This document shows positions 8,870 to 20,363 of a stretch of 64,000 nucleotides of DNA, in pieces. Position numbers and translations under genes: made by a program. The notes under the pieces are model-generated. The model worked only from the letters and a program-made list of their open reading frames with translations, ran no database searches and was not told the DNA's origin. Within the stretch, counting starts at the first letter, position 1. Each line of letters starts with the position of its first letter. Source of the stretch: Oricola sp. (GTDB taxonomy: Bacteria; Pseudomonadota; Alphaproteobacteria; Rhizobiales; Rhizobiaceae); contig NZ_JALEGV010000041.1 of NCBI RefSeq assembly GCF_022763245.1, forward strand, positions 543,223 through 607,222, given 5' to 3'.

Positions 8870-9580
8870 ATGACGCTTAATCAGGAACTCGAAACAGGTC
8901 TGGATCTCGGTGTTCCGCCGCGCCAGTCGACCATGGGAAGCCACGTTTTCGACGTGCTTCGCCAGGCCATCATCCAGCTCAAGCTGAAACCCGGCAATGC
9001 GCTTTCGGAAACCGAGATCGCCAAGCAGCTCGGCGTTTCGCGCCAGCCGGTGCGCGAGGCGATCATCAAGCTCGCCGATGCGGGCCTGGTTGAGGTGCGG
9101 CCGCAACGCGGCACCTATGTGCTGCTGATCTCCAAGCGCGAAGTGGAAACGGCGCGTTTCCTGCGCGAGGCGATCGAGGTGGCGATCGCGCGCAAGGCGG
9201 CTGAAACGGTGAACGAGCAGGCGGCGTCGGATCTGCGCGCCTGCATCGCCCGCCAGAAGGTCGCCGGCGACAGCGGCGTCTACACCGAGTTCCTGCGTCT
9301 CGACGAGCAGTTCCACCAGACGATCGCCCGGATTGCCGATTGTGAGAGCGCCTGGAAGGTGCTTGAAGGGCTGAAGGCGCAGATGGATCGGGTGCGGTTT
9401 CTGTCGATACCCATGGCGACGCCGGTGCCGACGCTGATCGCGCAGCACGACGCCATCGCGGAGGCGATCATCGCCGGCGATCCGGACAGGGCCGAGGAGG
9501 CGGTGCGCGTGCATCTGCGCGAAATCCTGAAGTCGCTGCCGAAATTGTCGGCGGAGCATCCGGATCTGTTCGTGGCATAA
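8870..9580 (+). CDS. GntR-family regulator, FCD subfamily, probable hexuronate regulator
   Basis: 236 aa. The winged HTH at about residues 20-85 includes SETEIAKQLGVSRQPVREAI. The FCD domain follows with FLREAIEVAIARKAA, DEQFHQTIARIA and a His in AQHDAIAEAI, the usual metal-ligand positions. It starts 84 bp from the divergent dctP and is followed 75 bp later by uxuA, so it is placed like a UxuR/ExuR-type repressor responding to a hexuronate or a pathway intermediate. The regulon is inferred from position. Confidence 0.88.
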   Translation: MTLNQELETGLDLGVPPRQSTMGSHVFDVLRQAIIQLKLKPGNALSETEIAKQLGVSRQPVREAIIKLADAGLVEVRPQRGTYVLLISKREVETARFLREAIEVAIARKAAETVNEQAASDLRACIARQKVAGDSGVYTEFLRLDEQFHQTIARIADCESAWKVLEGLKAQMDRVRFLSIPMATPVPTLIAQHDAIAEAIIAGDPDRAEEAVRVHLREILKSLPKLSAEHPDLFVA

Positions 9581-9655
9581 CCGACTGCGATTCGCCGGCC
9601 GCAAAGCCGGCCAACAACGAGGCGGCGGACAAGCCGCGAGAGGGAGAGAGACGCA

Positions 9656-10900
9656 ATGCGACGCACGTGGCGCTGGTTCGGGCCGCAGGACAGGGTCTCG
9701 GTGGACGACATGCTGCAGGCGGGCGTGGAGGGCGTGGTTTCGGCGCTGCATCACGTGCCGACCGGCGCCGTCTGGACACCGGAGGAGATCGCCAGGCGCC
9801 AGGCTGAAATCGCGCGCCGGCCCGACGGAAGCCCGTCAGGTCTGACCTGGGAGGTCGTCGAAAGCCTGCCCGTCTCCGAGGCGATCAAGAAACACAGCGG
9901 CGACTGGCGCGCGCACATCGACGCCTATCGCCAGAGCCTTTCCAATCTGGCCGGCGCCGGTATCGAGGTGATCTGCTACAATTTCATGCCCGTGCTCGAC
10001 TGGACGCGCACCGACCTCGCCTGGCGGCTGCCGACCGGCGGCACCTGCATGCGCTTCGACCTGATCGACTTTGCCGCATTCGACATCCACATCCTCGAGC
10101 GCTCGGGTGCCCGCGAGGATTTCCCTGCCGAGATCGCCGAGCAGGCCGACGAACGGTTCGCCGCCATGGCCGAGGAGCGGCGCCGGCAACTGGCGACGAA
10201 TGTCGTCTTCGGCCTGCCGGGCGCAGCCGAACACATGACGCTCGAGCAGGTTCGCGAACACCTGGCCCAATATGACCGGATTTCGCCGGAACAGCTTCGG
10301 CAGCACCTGATCGACTTCCTGTCCGAGGTGGTGCCGACGGCCGAACGCCTCGGTCTACGCATGTGCTGCCATCCCGACGATCCGCCCTTCGCCCTGCTCG
10401 GCCTGCCGCGCGTCATGTCGACGGAGGCCGATTATCGCACCGTCCTCGATGCCGTGCCGAGCGTCGCCAGCGGGGTGACGCTGTGTTCCGGGTCGCTCGG
10501 CGCGCGGCCGGACAACGACCTGCCGGGAATGATGGAGCGGCTCGGCGACCGTGTGCATTTCCTGCACCTGCGCAATGTCAAGCGCGAGGGAGACGCCATG
10601 CGCGGCTCGTTCCACGAGGCCGAGCATCTGGGCGGTGATACCGACATGGTCGCGCTCATCGCCGCCGCGTTGGCCGAGGAGGCGAAACGCCGCGCGGCCG
10701 GCCGGGCCGATCATTCGATTCCGTTTCGCCCCGACCATGGTCAGGACATCATGGACGATCTCGGCCGCAAGGCGCAGCCCGGCTATCCGGCGATCGGCCG
10801 TATGAAGGGCTTGGCGGAATTGCGCGGCATCGTCACCGCACTGTCCCATGAGCGTTTCGGCTCCCGGGGACCGGGTGACCCTCAGGCGGCGCGTTTGTAG
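9656..10900 (+). CDS. uxuA: Mannonate dehydratase
   Basis: Dehydrates D-mannonate to 2-keto-3-deoxy-D-gluconate. 414 aa, starting MRRTWRWFGP, the typical UxuA opening, with a GGGAGAG box 7 nt upstream. TIM-barrel residues appear in CYNFMPVLDWTRTDL, MCCHPDDPP, LCSGSLGA, HLRNVKREG, SFHEAEHLGG and PFRPDHGQ. It completes, with uxaC and uxuB on the other strand, the glucuronate branch to KDG. Its last 19 bp overlap the 3' end of the convergent GH13 gene, so the two coding regions share DNA tail to tail. Confidence 0.95.
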   Translation: MRRTWRWFGPQDRVSVDDMLQAGVEGVVSALHHVPTGAVWTPEEIARRQAEIARRPDGSPSGLTWEVVESLPVSEAIKKHSGDWRAHIDAYRQSLSNLAGAGIEVICYNFMPVLDWTRTDLAWRLPTGGTCMRFDLIDFAAFDIHILERSGAREDFPAEIAEQADERFAAMAEERRRQLATNVVFGLPGAAEHMTLEQVREHLAQYDRISPEQLRQHLIDFLSEVVPTAERLGLRMCCHPDDPPFALLGLPRVMSTEADYRTVLDAVPSVASGVTLCSGSLGARPDNDLPGMMERLGDRVHFLHLRNVKREGDAMRGSFHEAEHLGGDTDMVALIAAALAEEAKRRAAGRADHSIPFRPDHGQDIMDDLGRKAQPGYPAIGRMKGLAELRGIVTALSHERFGSRGPGDPQAARL

Positions 10901-13251
10901 ACCAGCCCCGCGCTGTCATGCAGCACGATCGGCCCGCCGACATAGTCGTCGCCGATCGACGGGGTTTTCAGCGCCAACCGCCAGCCGAGGCCCTGTATGC
11001 CCGGAACCGGCAACGTAAGCGGGTCGAATTCGGAAGTCTCGCCGCCCTCCATATGCGTCACGGTGAAAACCTGCCCGCCGTCCGGAGCATGGCGCAGGCA
11101 GACGAAAACGGTGCGGCCGTCGACTGGGCGGAGGTAGTCGAAGGTGTCGTTGGTGTCGAGATTGCCGCGCAGCCAGCGATTGTCCCGCCGGAAACTGCGC
11201 AGCGCGAGCATGAAGCCGGTCTGGCGGGGGTCGAGCAGCGGCAATGAGTGGACGACGTTGCAGTATTCGTGCATGTCGTCCATCCATGCCCGCGCGATCA
11301 CCTTCAGCGCCCGCGGGGTGAAATGCTCCGGTCCGGAGAGTTTCGGCTCCACCGCGTTCAGCAGGTCGGCGATCTTGTCGAGGTCGTATTCGGTGACTTC
11401 CACCAGCGCGGGCAGGACCTCGAAGAAGCGGACGAGCTCCTCGCGGGTTTCAAATCCGATCTCCTTCAGCCGTCGGAACGACGACGGGATCGAATAGGAA
11501 TATTCGTCGACCTGCCATTTCAGCGAGATCGCCTCTTCCGCGACCACCTTCACGCCGTACCGGTCGTCCTGGTTGCGGATGAAGCCCCAGCTCGCCCGCG
11601 CCGCCGCGTTGAGGAAATCCATCGGCACGCCGGGCAGCGCGGCATAGGTCAGCATCGAGACGGCCGGATTGTCATAGGCCGTGTCGAGGATCTCCATGCG
11701 CGTCTTGCCGAGCCGGGTGTTGATGTTGAGCTTCGGATTGACCTGGGTGCCGCGGCGAAGCGTGTCATGGTTGGCGGTGCCGGAGATCCAGTTCGCGCCA
11801 TGTGTCGCCATCTCGCGGATGCGCCAGTATTTCGACAGCCAGAAGCCGTAGATGAAGGGCGTGTTGTGCGCGAACGTCAGCGGCCCCCACTGGAAGATGT
11901 CCTCGTCGCCCAGCAGCTCGATCACCGCCCGGTAGGAGGACGACAGTTCCCAGTCTTCCTGCGGCCATGGACGGCCGTCCTCGAAGATGAACCAGGGACG
12001 GAACGGGACGCCGGCGATCTGCTGGTCCACCTGCGTCATCTGGCGCAGATAGTCGTCGTCATGGCGCAGCGCCTGTCCGTGCGTGTCCCACCACTTGAAG
12101 TCCTGCGCCCCGTCGACCCGCACCCCGTCGGCGCCGAAATTCACCTTGCGGCGCTGCATCTCCAGAAGGATCGCCCTGACGGCCGGGTTCTTGTATTCGA
12201 GGTTCTGGCCATACATGTTCGGGCCGGCGAAGAAATGCGCGTTGAGCGCGTCGAGGCCCTGATTGTCGGAGTGGCCGAAGACGACGTCGAAGATCAGCAT
12301 CTTCGGCTTGCCGGGGAAATTGTGCAGCGTCGCCGCCAGATCGACCAATTCGTCCGGGCGGCCCGTCTCGAGAAGCACCGGATTGACCGCCCCCATCCCG
12401 GAGATGACGACGTCATAGCCCCAGTTCGTCGTGTCGGGCCGTGTCAGTTCCACGGAAACACCGGTGTCGCCGGATTCGCTCTCGCGCCAGAAATCGGGGC
12501 CTTTCTCGTAGACCGTGGTCGGTTCGACTGGCAGCAATTGCACCGCGTCGTAGCCCAGATAGAGCGCGTCGCCGTCTTCCGGCGGCAGGTCCGCGCGAAG
12601 GCGTTCCGACAGGCGCTCGAAATGGCGGGCGAGGCTCGCCAGCGTGCCGCCGGCCGTCGCGGTCGGAACATGGATCTGCAGGATGTTGGCGGGCGGCCGG
12701 AAGCTGTGCGGCGCGTCGCCGGAAAGCCCGGAATAATAGGCCAGGTCGGCGCGTGCGGCCTGCATCGCGTCCAGGTCGTAGATTTCGGCCGGCGCCATGA
12801 CGCCGAAGGGCAGCGACGCGGCCAGCGGATCGAGAATGCGATGCCAGTCGCCGGCGGCGTCCCGCCAGGCGAGCGCGTAGAAATCGCCGATCGTCTCGCG
12901 CGTCCCCGCCTTCAGCCCGGCGACGCTGGCGAATGTATGCGCCTCGTAGCGCATTGCCGGCACATAGGTGCGCTCGAACGTCACCGTCTGGTGCGCCCGG
13001 GTGAGGTCGATGTCCTCCGACGGCGCCAGGATCTCCAGGAAGATGTCGCCGTCCGGTACGCGGTGGTCGAGCAGTTCCGGCGTCCAGAAACCGAATTCGA
13101 CGCGGTCTCCCACCTTCTGCGCGCCAAGCCTGCGGGCGATTGCCTGTTCGGCGTCGAAGGCGGTCGGCTGGGCGGTCAGTTGCGTCTGGCACCACGCGAC
13201 GAGGGCTTCGGTCGCCTCGGTGTCAAGGCGAACGCGGTCTTCAAGTGTCAC
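10882..13251 (-). CDS. GH13-family glycoside hydrolase, probable glucosylglycerol hydrolase-like
   Basis: 789 aa from a GTG at 13251 with GGGAG 8 nt upstream. The longer frame to 13374 would run back into pgm and is rejected. The four GH13 regions are visible: region I DVVFGHSDN (residues 322-330), nucleophile Asp380 in GADGVRVDG, acid/base Glu424 in WFIFEDG, and Asp496 in SGTANHDT. An N-terminal part of about 230 residues does not look like a standard GH13 carbohydrate-binding domain. The general look recalls cyanobacterial GghA-type glucosylglycerol hydrolases; this is recognition from memory, not a search. It is the last gene of the glycogen operon, 40 nt after pgm. Alternatives are another alpha-glucan or sucrose-type hydrolase or phosphorylase. 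Confidence 0.6.
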   Translation of the reverse strand: MTLEDRVRLDTEATEALVAWCQTQLTAQPTAFDAEQAIARRLGAQKVGDRVEFGFWTPELLDHRVPDGDIFLEILAPSEDIDLTRAHQTVTFERTYVPAMRYEAHTFASVAGLKAGTRETIGDFYALAWRDAAGDWHRILDPLAASLPFGVMAPAEIYDLDAMQAARADLAYYSGLSGDAPHSFRPPANILQIHVPTATAGGTLASLARHFERLSERLRADLPPEDGDALYLGYDAVQLLPVEPTTVYEKGPDFWRESESGDTGVSVELTRPDTTNWGYDVVISGMGAVNPVLLETGRPDELVDLAATLHNFPGKPKMLIFDVVFGHSDNQGLDALNAHFFAGPNMYGQNLEYKNPAVRAILLEMQRRKVNFGADGVRVDGAQDFKWWDTHGQALRHDDDYLRQMTQVDQQIAGVPFRPWFIFEDGRPWPQEDWELSSSYRAVIELLGDEDIFQWGPLTFAHNTPFIYGFWLSKYWRIREMATHGANWISGTANHDTLRRGTQVNPKLNINTRLGKTRMEILDTAYDNPAVSMLTYAALPGVPMDFLNAAARASWGFIRNQDDRYGVKVVAEEAISLKWQVDEYSYSIPSSFRRLKEIGFETREELVRFFEVLPALVEVTEYDLDKIADLLNAVEPKLSGPEHFTPRALKVIARAWMDDMHEYCNVVHSLPLLDPRQTGFMLALRSFRRDNRWLRGNLDTNDTFDYLRPVDGRTVFVCLRHAPDGGQVFTVTHMEGGETSEFDPLTLPVPGIQGLGWRLALKTPSIGDDYVGGPIVLHDSAGLVYKRAA

Positions 13252-13291
13252 GATGTGTCTCCCGTGCTTTTCGGGCCGTGGAGACCCTTCC

Positions 13292-14932
<1,641 letters not shown>

Positions 14933-16846
14933 CTATCGCCCCGATTGTCGCATGATTTCGGCGGTTCGCGCAAAGCGGTCGTCGGTCGCGAATTCCGATG
15001 CCTTGACCGGCAGGCGCCGCCGCCAGTTGGGGTGTTCGAACACGGTACCCGGCAGGTTGGCCTGCTCCTCCAGCCCGAGGATGTCCTCGGCCTGCAGCGC
15101 GACGAGCCGCGAGGCCGAACCGGCCAGGAAGTCGTGCATGGCGTCCACCGATCCGTCGTGATTGCCGATCGTGCGATCGAAGGCGGCGACATCGTCGCTG
15201 CGCCCGTGCCGCGCGGCGTCCGCCTCGCCATTGGTTTGGCCGAGCCGGTCGCGCCAGTCGATGTCGAGCCCCTTGCGCCATCCGCGCCAGGTCGGCAGGT
15301 CGTGCGACGCGAAGGCCGCGAGCGTTTGCGGATCATAGGTCGAGGAGTGCAGGAAGCCCCGGTCGCCATGCCAGTCGCGTTCGAAGACGGCGACGCGGCA
15401 GCCGAGAATGCCCGAGGCGTCCAGGTCCCGGCGTAGGCCCTCCGGGATATTGCCGAGATCCTCGCCGACGATCGAAGCGCCCGCGACGGTTGCCTCGATA
15501 CGTGCGACCGCGAGCATCGCGGCCTTCGGCATCATCACATAGACGCCGGGCAGGCCCTCCGGACACCAGAAGGCGCGGTCGAACCCGAGAATGTGATCGA
15601 TGCGCAGGAGCCCGGAAAAGCGGAACTGTTCGCGTAGCGTTTCGGCCAGCACCGCAAAGCCGTTTTGCTGCAGTGCCAGTGGCGAGAGCGGGGCGACGCC
15701 CCAGACCTGGCCGTCGGCCGAAAAGGCGTCCGGCGGCGCGCCGAGCGACACGCCGCGGGCGAATTGCGCCGGATCGGCCCAGGTCTCAGCGCCGGCCGGA
15801 TGTGTGCCGACGGCGAGATCGAGATAGAGCCCGTAACGCATGCCGGCGTCCTTCGCGGCCTTTTGCGCCGAGGAAAGCTGGCTTTCGGCGCGCCATTGCA
15901 GCCAGGCGTGATACCGGACCCGATCCGCCTCTTTCGCGGCGAAGTCGAGCACCGCCTGCGCGCGCGGGTCGCGATAGGGCTCGGGCCAGTCGGTCCAGTA
16001 GGCACCGTGAACCTCGGACAGCGCCTGGTGGATCGCGAAGCGCTGCAATTCTTCGCCACGCGCCGCGCGCCAATCGTCGAACGCCGGGCCACCAGCCCCT
16101 TCCGTGAACTGCCGGTAGGCATCGGCCAGCGCCTTCTTGCGCAGGGCGAACGCCTCCGGATACTCAATCAGCTCGGTCTCGTCGGCAGCGCCTTCGGTGC
16201 CGGTCTCGATATGGATCGCGTTGAGGTGCCGCCGGCTGGACGGCGCGTAGGGGCTGTAGTTCAGCGGGTCTTCCGGAAAGCCCGCGTGAACCGGATTGAT
16301 GCCGAGGAAGCCGGCGCCGAAACGGCCGATCGCCGTGGCCGCGCAGGCGAGGTCGCGATAGGTGCCAAGGCCGCCGCCGGCTTCCGGCGGCAGGCCGTAG
16401 AGCGGCAGGGTCACGCCCCAGGCGCGCGGCGCTTCGGGCAGCCGGTCCGGCGCGGCGAGCACGGTGGTCGTCATGCCGTCTATCACCAGCCGGTGACGCC
16501 CGACGGCAAGTCGCCCGGCTTCGATCTCGCCCTCCGCTCGTCCTTCACGCACCGCGCCATCGGCGCTCTCCAGACGCCATTCGGTCGCGCCGTCGCCCTG
16601 AAGCGGCAGACGCGTTGGCTCGTCGGGGCGGACGATCGTCCACGGGTCGAGCCGTCGCCGCGCGCGCAGTTCGGTCAGGCGATGCAGGGTCTCGGCGGCG
16701 ACGTCATCGGTCGCGGCCTCCAGCCCGAGCGCCGCGAGCACGGCGCGCAGGCTTTCGTCCGGCGCCTCACGCCACTGTCCGGCGCCGTCGTGATAGCGCC
16801 AGACCAGCCCGGCTGCGTTTGCCAGCGCCTCCAGCGCTTCGTTCAT
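14933..16846 (-). CDS. malQ: 4-alpha-glucanotransferase (amylomaltase)
   Basis: Transfers alpha-1,4-glucan segments between maltodextrins, recycling short chains left by phosphorylase and debranching enzyme. 637 aa. GH77 motifs are LLRIDHILGFDRAFW (nucleophile Asp in RIDH), VGEDLGNIP (acid/base Glu) and FASHDLPTWRGW (third carboxylate). An N-terminal extension of about 130 residues precedes the catalytic barrel, as in bacterial MalQ proteins. Its ATG overlaps the glgX stop as ATGA. Confidence 0.95.
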   Translation of the reverse strand: MNEALEALANAAGLVWRYHDGAGQWREAPDESLRAVLAALGLEAATDDVAAETLHRLTELRARRRLDPWTIVRPDEPTRLPLQGDGATEWRLESADGAVREGRAEGEIEAGRLAVGRHRLVIDGMTTTVLAAPDRLPEAPRAWGVTLPLYGLPPEAGGGLGTYRDLACAATAIGRFGAGFLGINPVHAGFPEDPLNYSPYAPSSRRHLNAIHIETGTEGAADETELIEYPEAFALRKKALADAYRQFTEGAGGPAFDDWRAARGEELQRFAIHQALSEVHGAYWTDWPEPYRDPRAQAVLDFAAKEADRVRYHAWLQWRAESQLSSAQKAAKDAGMRYGLYLDLAVGTHPAGAETWADPAQFARGVSLGAPPDAFSADGQVWGVAPLSPLALQQNGFAVLAETLREQFRFSGLLRIDHILGFDRAFWCPEGLPGVYVMMPKAAMLAVARIEATVAGASIVGEDLGNIPEGLRRDLDASGILGCRVAVFERDWHGDRGFLHSSTYDPQTLAAFASHDLPTWRGWRKGLDIDWRDRLGQTNGEADAARHGRSDDVAAFDRTIGNHDGSVDAMHDFLAGSASRLVALQAEDILGLEEQANLPGTVFEHPNWRRRLPVKASEFATDDRFARTAEIMRQSGR

Positions 16847-18933
16847 CCCGCTTTCTCCAGGATCATGACCACGACGGACTGTTCGGCGATCGCCAGCGTC
16901 TTGGAACGGATCTGTCTCGGTTTGGCGTCGGGGCGGTCGGTATCGACATGCAGCCGCCAGCGATGCTTGGCCGGCGCCTCGGGAAGCACGATCTCGACGG
17001 CCGGTCCGGCGTTGAAGACGGCGAAGATGGCGTAGTCGCGCACCGCATAGGCGGGGGCGTCGGAGGCCGTGCGCAGTTCGGCACAGACGAGCCGCAATTC
17101 AGGGTTTTCCCAGTCGCCGCTCGTCATCGCGGTGCCGTCGGCGCGCCACCAGAACAGGTCCTCCTTGCCGTCGATGGCGCGTTCGCGCGCATGCAGGAAG
17201 AGTTTCTGGCGCAACACCGAACGCGCCTTGCGAAACGCGATCATCCGGCTGGTGAAGGCGAGCATCTTGTCGTCGCCATTCGCCCAGTCGATCCAGGTGA
17301 GTTCGTTGTCCTGGCAATAGGCGTTGTTGTTGCCCTTCTGGCTATGTCCGATCTCGTCGCCGGCAAGGATCATCGGCGTGCCCTGGGCCAGCAGCAGCGT
17401 CGCCATCATGTTGCGTCGGCGACGCGCCCGCGCCGACAGGATGCCCGCGTCGTCGGTGTCGCCCTCGGCGCCCATATTGAAGGAGTAGTTCTCCGAATGC
17501 CCGTCGCGATTGTCCTCGCCATTGGCCTCGTTGTGCTTGGAATTGTAGGCGACCACGTCGGCCAGCGTGAAGCCGTCATGGGCGGAGACGAAATTGACGG
17601 AGGACGTCGCCGGACGGCCGGAATGGTCGAATTGCAGCGCCGAGCCCGTCAGCCGGTCGGCAAGGTCCGGCGCCCGACCCGGGTCGCCCCGCCAGAACTG
17701 CCGCACGCCGTCGCGGAACCGGTCGTTCCATTCGGCGAAGGGCGGCGGGAACGCGCCGAGCTGGTAGCCGCCGGGACCGATGTCCCAGGGTTCGGCGATC
17801 AGCTTCACCTGCGTCAGAACCGGGTCCTGGCGCACCGCGTCGAAGAAAGACGCGCCGCGGTCGAAACCCGCATCCGTGCGCCCGAGCGTGGAACACAGGT
17901 CGAAGCGGAAGCCGTCGACATGCATCACCTCGACCCAGTAGCGCAGCGAATCCATCACCATGCGCAGCACCATCGGATGGTCGAGATTGAGCGTGTTGCC
18001 GGTGCCGGTGTCGTTGATGTAGTGGCGCGGATTGGCGGCGAGCCGGTAGTAGGAGCGGTTGTCGAGGCCGCGGAAACACAGCGTCGGCCCGAGTTCGTTG
18101 CCCTCGCCGGTATGGTTGTAGACCACGTCCATCAGCACCTCGATGCCGGCGGCGTGGAACCGTGCGACCATCGTCTGGAACTCGGCGATCTGGCCCTCAT
18201 GCAGGTAGCGCGGTTCGGGCGCGAAGAAGCCGATCGACTGGTATCCCCAGTAATTCGTCAACTCGCGCTCGACCAGGAACTGGTCGTCGAGGAAGGCCTG
18301 CGCGGGCAGCAATTCGATGGCGGTGATGCCGAGTTTCGTCAGATAGTCGAGCATCGGCTCGGAGGCGAGGCCGAGAAAGGTGCCGCGCGGGGTCGCCGTC
18401 GGATGCAACTGCGTCATGCCCTTCACATGCGCCTCGTAGATGATCGTCTCGGCCATCGGCGTCGCGGGGGGCATGTCCTCGCCCCATGAGAACGCCGGAT
18501 CGGTGACGATGCATTTCGGCATGAAGGGCGCGCTGTCGCGCGAATCGAAGCTCAGATCGTCGCGATTGCGTCCGATCTCGTAGCCCATCAGCTCCTCCGA
18601 CCACACCGGGTGGCCGGTCAGGCGTTTGGCGTAGGGATCGATCAGGAGCTTGTTGGGGTTGAAGCGGTGGCCCTGGTCCGGGCGATAGGGCCCGTTGGCG
18701 CGATAGCCGTAGAGCTGGCCGGGCCTGAGGCCGGGCACATATCCGAACCAGACGTCGCCGTCGCGTTCCGGCAGGTCGATGCGCGCCGTCTCCGTCTTGC
18801 CGTCGGGCGAGAACAGGCACAGCGTCATCCGGCTCGCATGCTCCGAGAAGATCGCGAAATTGACCCCGTCGCCGTCGAAGGTCGCGCCTATGGGCGCCGG
18901 ACGGCCGGCGCGGATCGACAAATCCCGTGTCAT
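16843..18933 (-). CDS. glgX: Glycogen debranching enzyme GlgX
   Basis: Hydrolyses alpha-1,6 branches of phosphorylase-limited glycogen. 696 aa from the ATG at 18933, which overlaps the glgA stop as ATGA; the longer frame is rejected. An N-terminal CBM48-like domain (FAIFSEHASRMTLCLF) precedes GH13 regions VLMDVVYNHTGEG, VDGFRFDLCSTLGR (nucleophile Asp), LIAEPWDIG (acid Glu) and NFVSAHDGFTL. GDEIGHSQKGNNNAYCQD is another isoamylase/GlgX block. Confidence 0.96.
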   Translation of the reverse strand: MTRDLSIRAGRPAPIGATFDGDGVNFAIFSEHASRMTLCLFSPDGKTETARIDLPERDGDVWFGYVPGLRPGQLYGYRANGPYRPDQGHRFNPNKLLIDPYAKRLTGHPVWSEELMGYEIGRNRDDLSFDSRDSAPFMPKCIVTDPAFSWGEDMPPATPMAETIIYEAHVKGMTQLHPTATPRGTFLGLASEPMLDYLTKLGITAIELLPAQAFLDDQFLVERELTNYWGYQSIGFFAPEPRYLHEGQIAEFQTMVARFHAAGIEVLMDVVYNHTGEGNELGPTLCFRGLDNRSYYRLAANPRHYINDTGTGNTLNLDHPMVLRMVMDSLRYWVEVMHVDGFRFDLCSTLGRTDAGFDRGASFFDAVRQDPVLTQVKLIAEPWDIGPGGYQLGAFPPPFAEWNDRFRDGVRQFWRGDPGRAPDLADRLTGSALQFDHSGRPATSSVNFVSAHDGFTLADVVAYNSKHNEANGEDNRDGHSENYSFNMGAEGDTDDAGILSARARRRRNMMATLLLAQGTPMILAGDEIGHSQKGNNNAYCQDNELTWIDWANGDDKMLAFTSRMIAFRKARSVLRQKLFLHARERAIDGKEDLFWWRADGTAMTSGDWENPELRLVCAELRTASDAPAYAVRDYAIFAVFNAGPAVEIVLPEAPAKHRWRLHVDTDRPDAKPRQIRSKTLAIAEQSVVVMILEKAG

Positions 18934-20363
18934 GGTTGCGAAGTGAGACTTTCGTAAAGCGCCGCGTAGTGTGCCGCCGATGTCGACCAGCCGACGGGAT
19001 GCGCCATGGCGCGGCGCTGCATGCGCTCCCACCCGGGCCTGTCCTCATAGGCGTCGCAGAGCCGCATCATCGCGCCGATCAGCTCGTCGGCGGTGATCGG
19101 GAAGAACTGGAAGCCGGTCGCCACGTCCGCCAGCAGGGCGGCCTCGTTGGCGCGGATCACCGTGTCGGCCAACCCGCCGGTCATGGCGACGACCGGAATG
19201 GTGCCGTAGCGCAGGCCGTAGAGCTGCGTCAGGCCGCAGGGTTCGAAGCGCGACGGCACGATGACCGCGTCGCCGCCGGCCATCATGCGGTGCGACAGCG
19301 CCTCGTTGTAGCCGATCCGCACCGCGACCTGTGGCATTGCCTCGGCGGCGGCGCGCCAGGCCGCCTCTAGCTCCGGCTCGCCCGAGCCGAGCAGCGCAAG
19401 CTGGCCGCCGCGCTCGATGAACGCCGGCAGCGCTTCCAGAAGCAGGTCGAGGCCTTTCTGTTCGGTCAGGCGCGACACGACGATGGCCAGCGGCCCGTCC
19501 GACGGCGTCAGGCCGAATTCCTCGATCAGGTGAGCCCGGTTCTTCGCCTTCTTGTCCGGCGTGGTGAAGGCGACGATCTGCGGATCGGCGGCCGGGTTCC
19601 AGATCGTCTCGTCAATGCCGTTCAGGATGCCGACGAGGTCGGCTCGCCGGTTGCGCAGCACGCCGTCGAGCCCCATGCCGAATTCCGGGCGCAGCAATTC
19701 GCGCGCATAGGTCGGGCTGACCGTCGACAGCTTGTCGGCGAACACCAGTCCCGCCTTCAGCGCGTTGATCTGGCCGTAATATTCGAAGGCGTCGGGGTGA
19801 AAGCCCCATTGCGGCAGCCGCAGGTCCTTCAGCTTGGTCACCGAGGCCATGCCGTGAAACGCGATGTTGTGGACGGTCAGAAGGCTCGGAACCCGTTTGC
19901 CGTCGCTCATCTCGCGCTGGTAGAGCGGCGCCAGCGCCGCCTGCCAGTCATGCAGGTGCAAGAGATCCGGCTGCCAGCCCTCGACGCCGTCGACGGCGAT
20001 CGCCGCGGCCATCCAGCTGAGCGCCGCATAGCGTTCCGGATTGTCGGGCCAATCCTTGCCGTCGGCGCCCAGATAAAGTGCGCCGCGCCGCTCGAAGAGA
20101 TGGGGCGCGTCGAGAACGAGAAGATCGAGGCCCGAGGCCTTCGCGGCCAGAAGCCGGGCGGGGCCGCCCATCAGGTCGTCCTCGGTGCGGACCTCCTTGG
20201 CTTTCTTCAGGGCCGACATCACCGTCGGATAGCCGGGCAGGAGCGTGCGCAAATGCCACCCCTGTTCCTCCATCGCCCCGGGGAGGGCGCCCGCCACGTC
20301 GGCCAATCCGCCGGTTTTCACCAATGGCGCGCATTCCGACGCGACCGACAAGGCTTGCTTCAT
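18930..20363 (-). CDS. glgA: Glycogen synthase (ADP-glucose type)
   Basis: Elongates alpha-1,4-glucan from ADP-glucose. 477 aa starting [19 protein letters not shown], which includes the KTGGL nucleotide-binding loop of GT5 enzymes. The C-terminal half has [10 protein letters not shown] and [18 protein letters not shown], the GT-B donor site with the conserved Glu. The ATG at 20363 overlaps the glgC stop (ATGA) and the stop overlaps glgX (ATGA), so translation through glgC-glgA-glgX is coupled. Confidence 0.97.
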   Translation of the reverse strand: MKQALSVASECAPLVKTGGLADVAGALPGAMEEQGWHLRTLLPGYPTVMSALKKAKEVRTEDDLMGGPARLLAAKASGLDLLVLDAPHLFERRGALYLGADGKDWPDNPERYAALSWMAAAIAVDGVEGWQPDLLHLHDWQAALAPLYQREMSDGKRVPSLLTVHNIAFHGMASVTKLKDLRLPQWGFHPDAFEYYGQINALKAGLVFADKLSTVSPTYARELLRPEFGMGLDGVLRNRRADLVGILNGIDETIWNPAADPQIVAFTTPDKKAKNRAHLIEEFGLTPSDGPLAIVVSRLTEQKGLDLLLEALPAFIERGGQLALLGSGEPELEAAWRAAAEAMPQVAVRIGYNEALSHRMMAGGDAVIVPSRFEPCGLTQLYGLRYGTIPVVAMTGGLADTVIRANEAALLADVATGFQFFPITADELIGAMMRLCDAYEDRPGWERMQRRAMAHPVGWSTSAAHYAALYESLTSQP

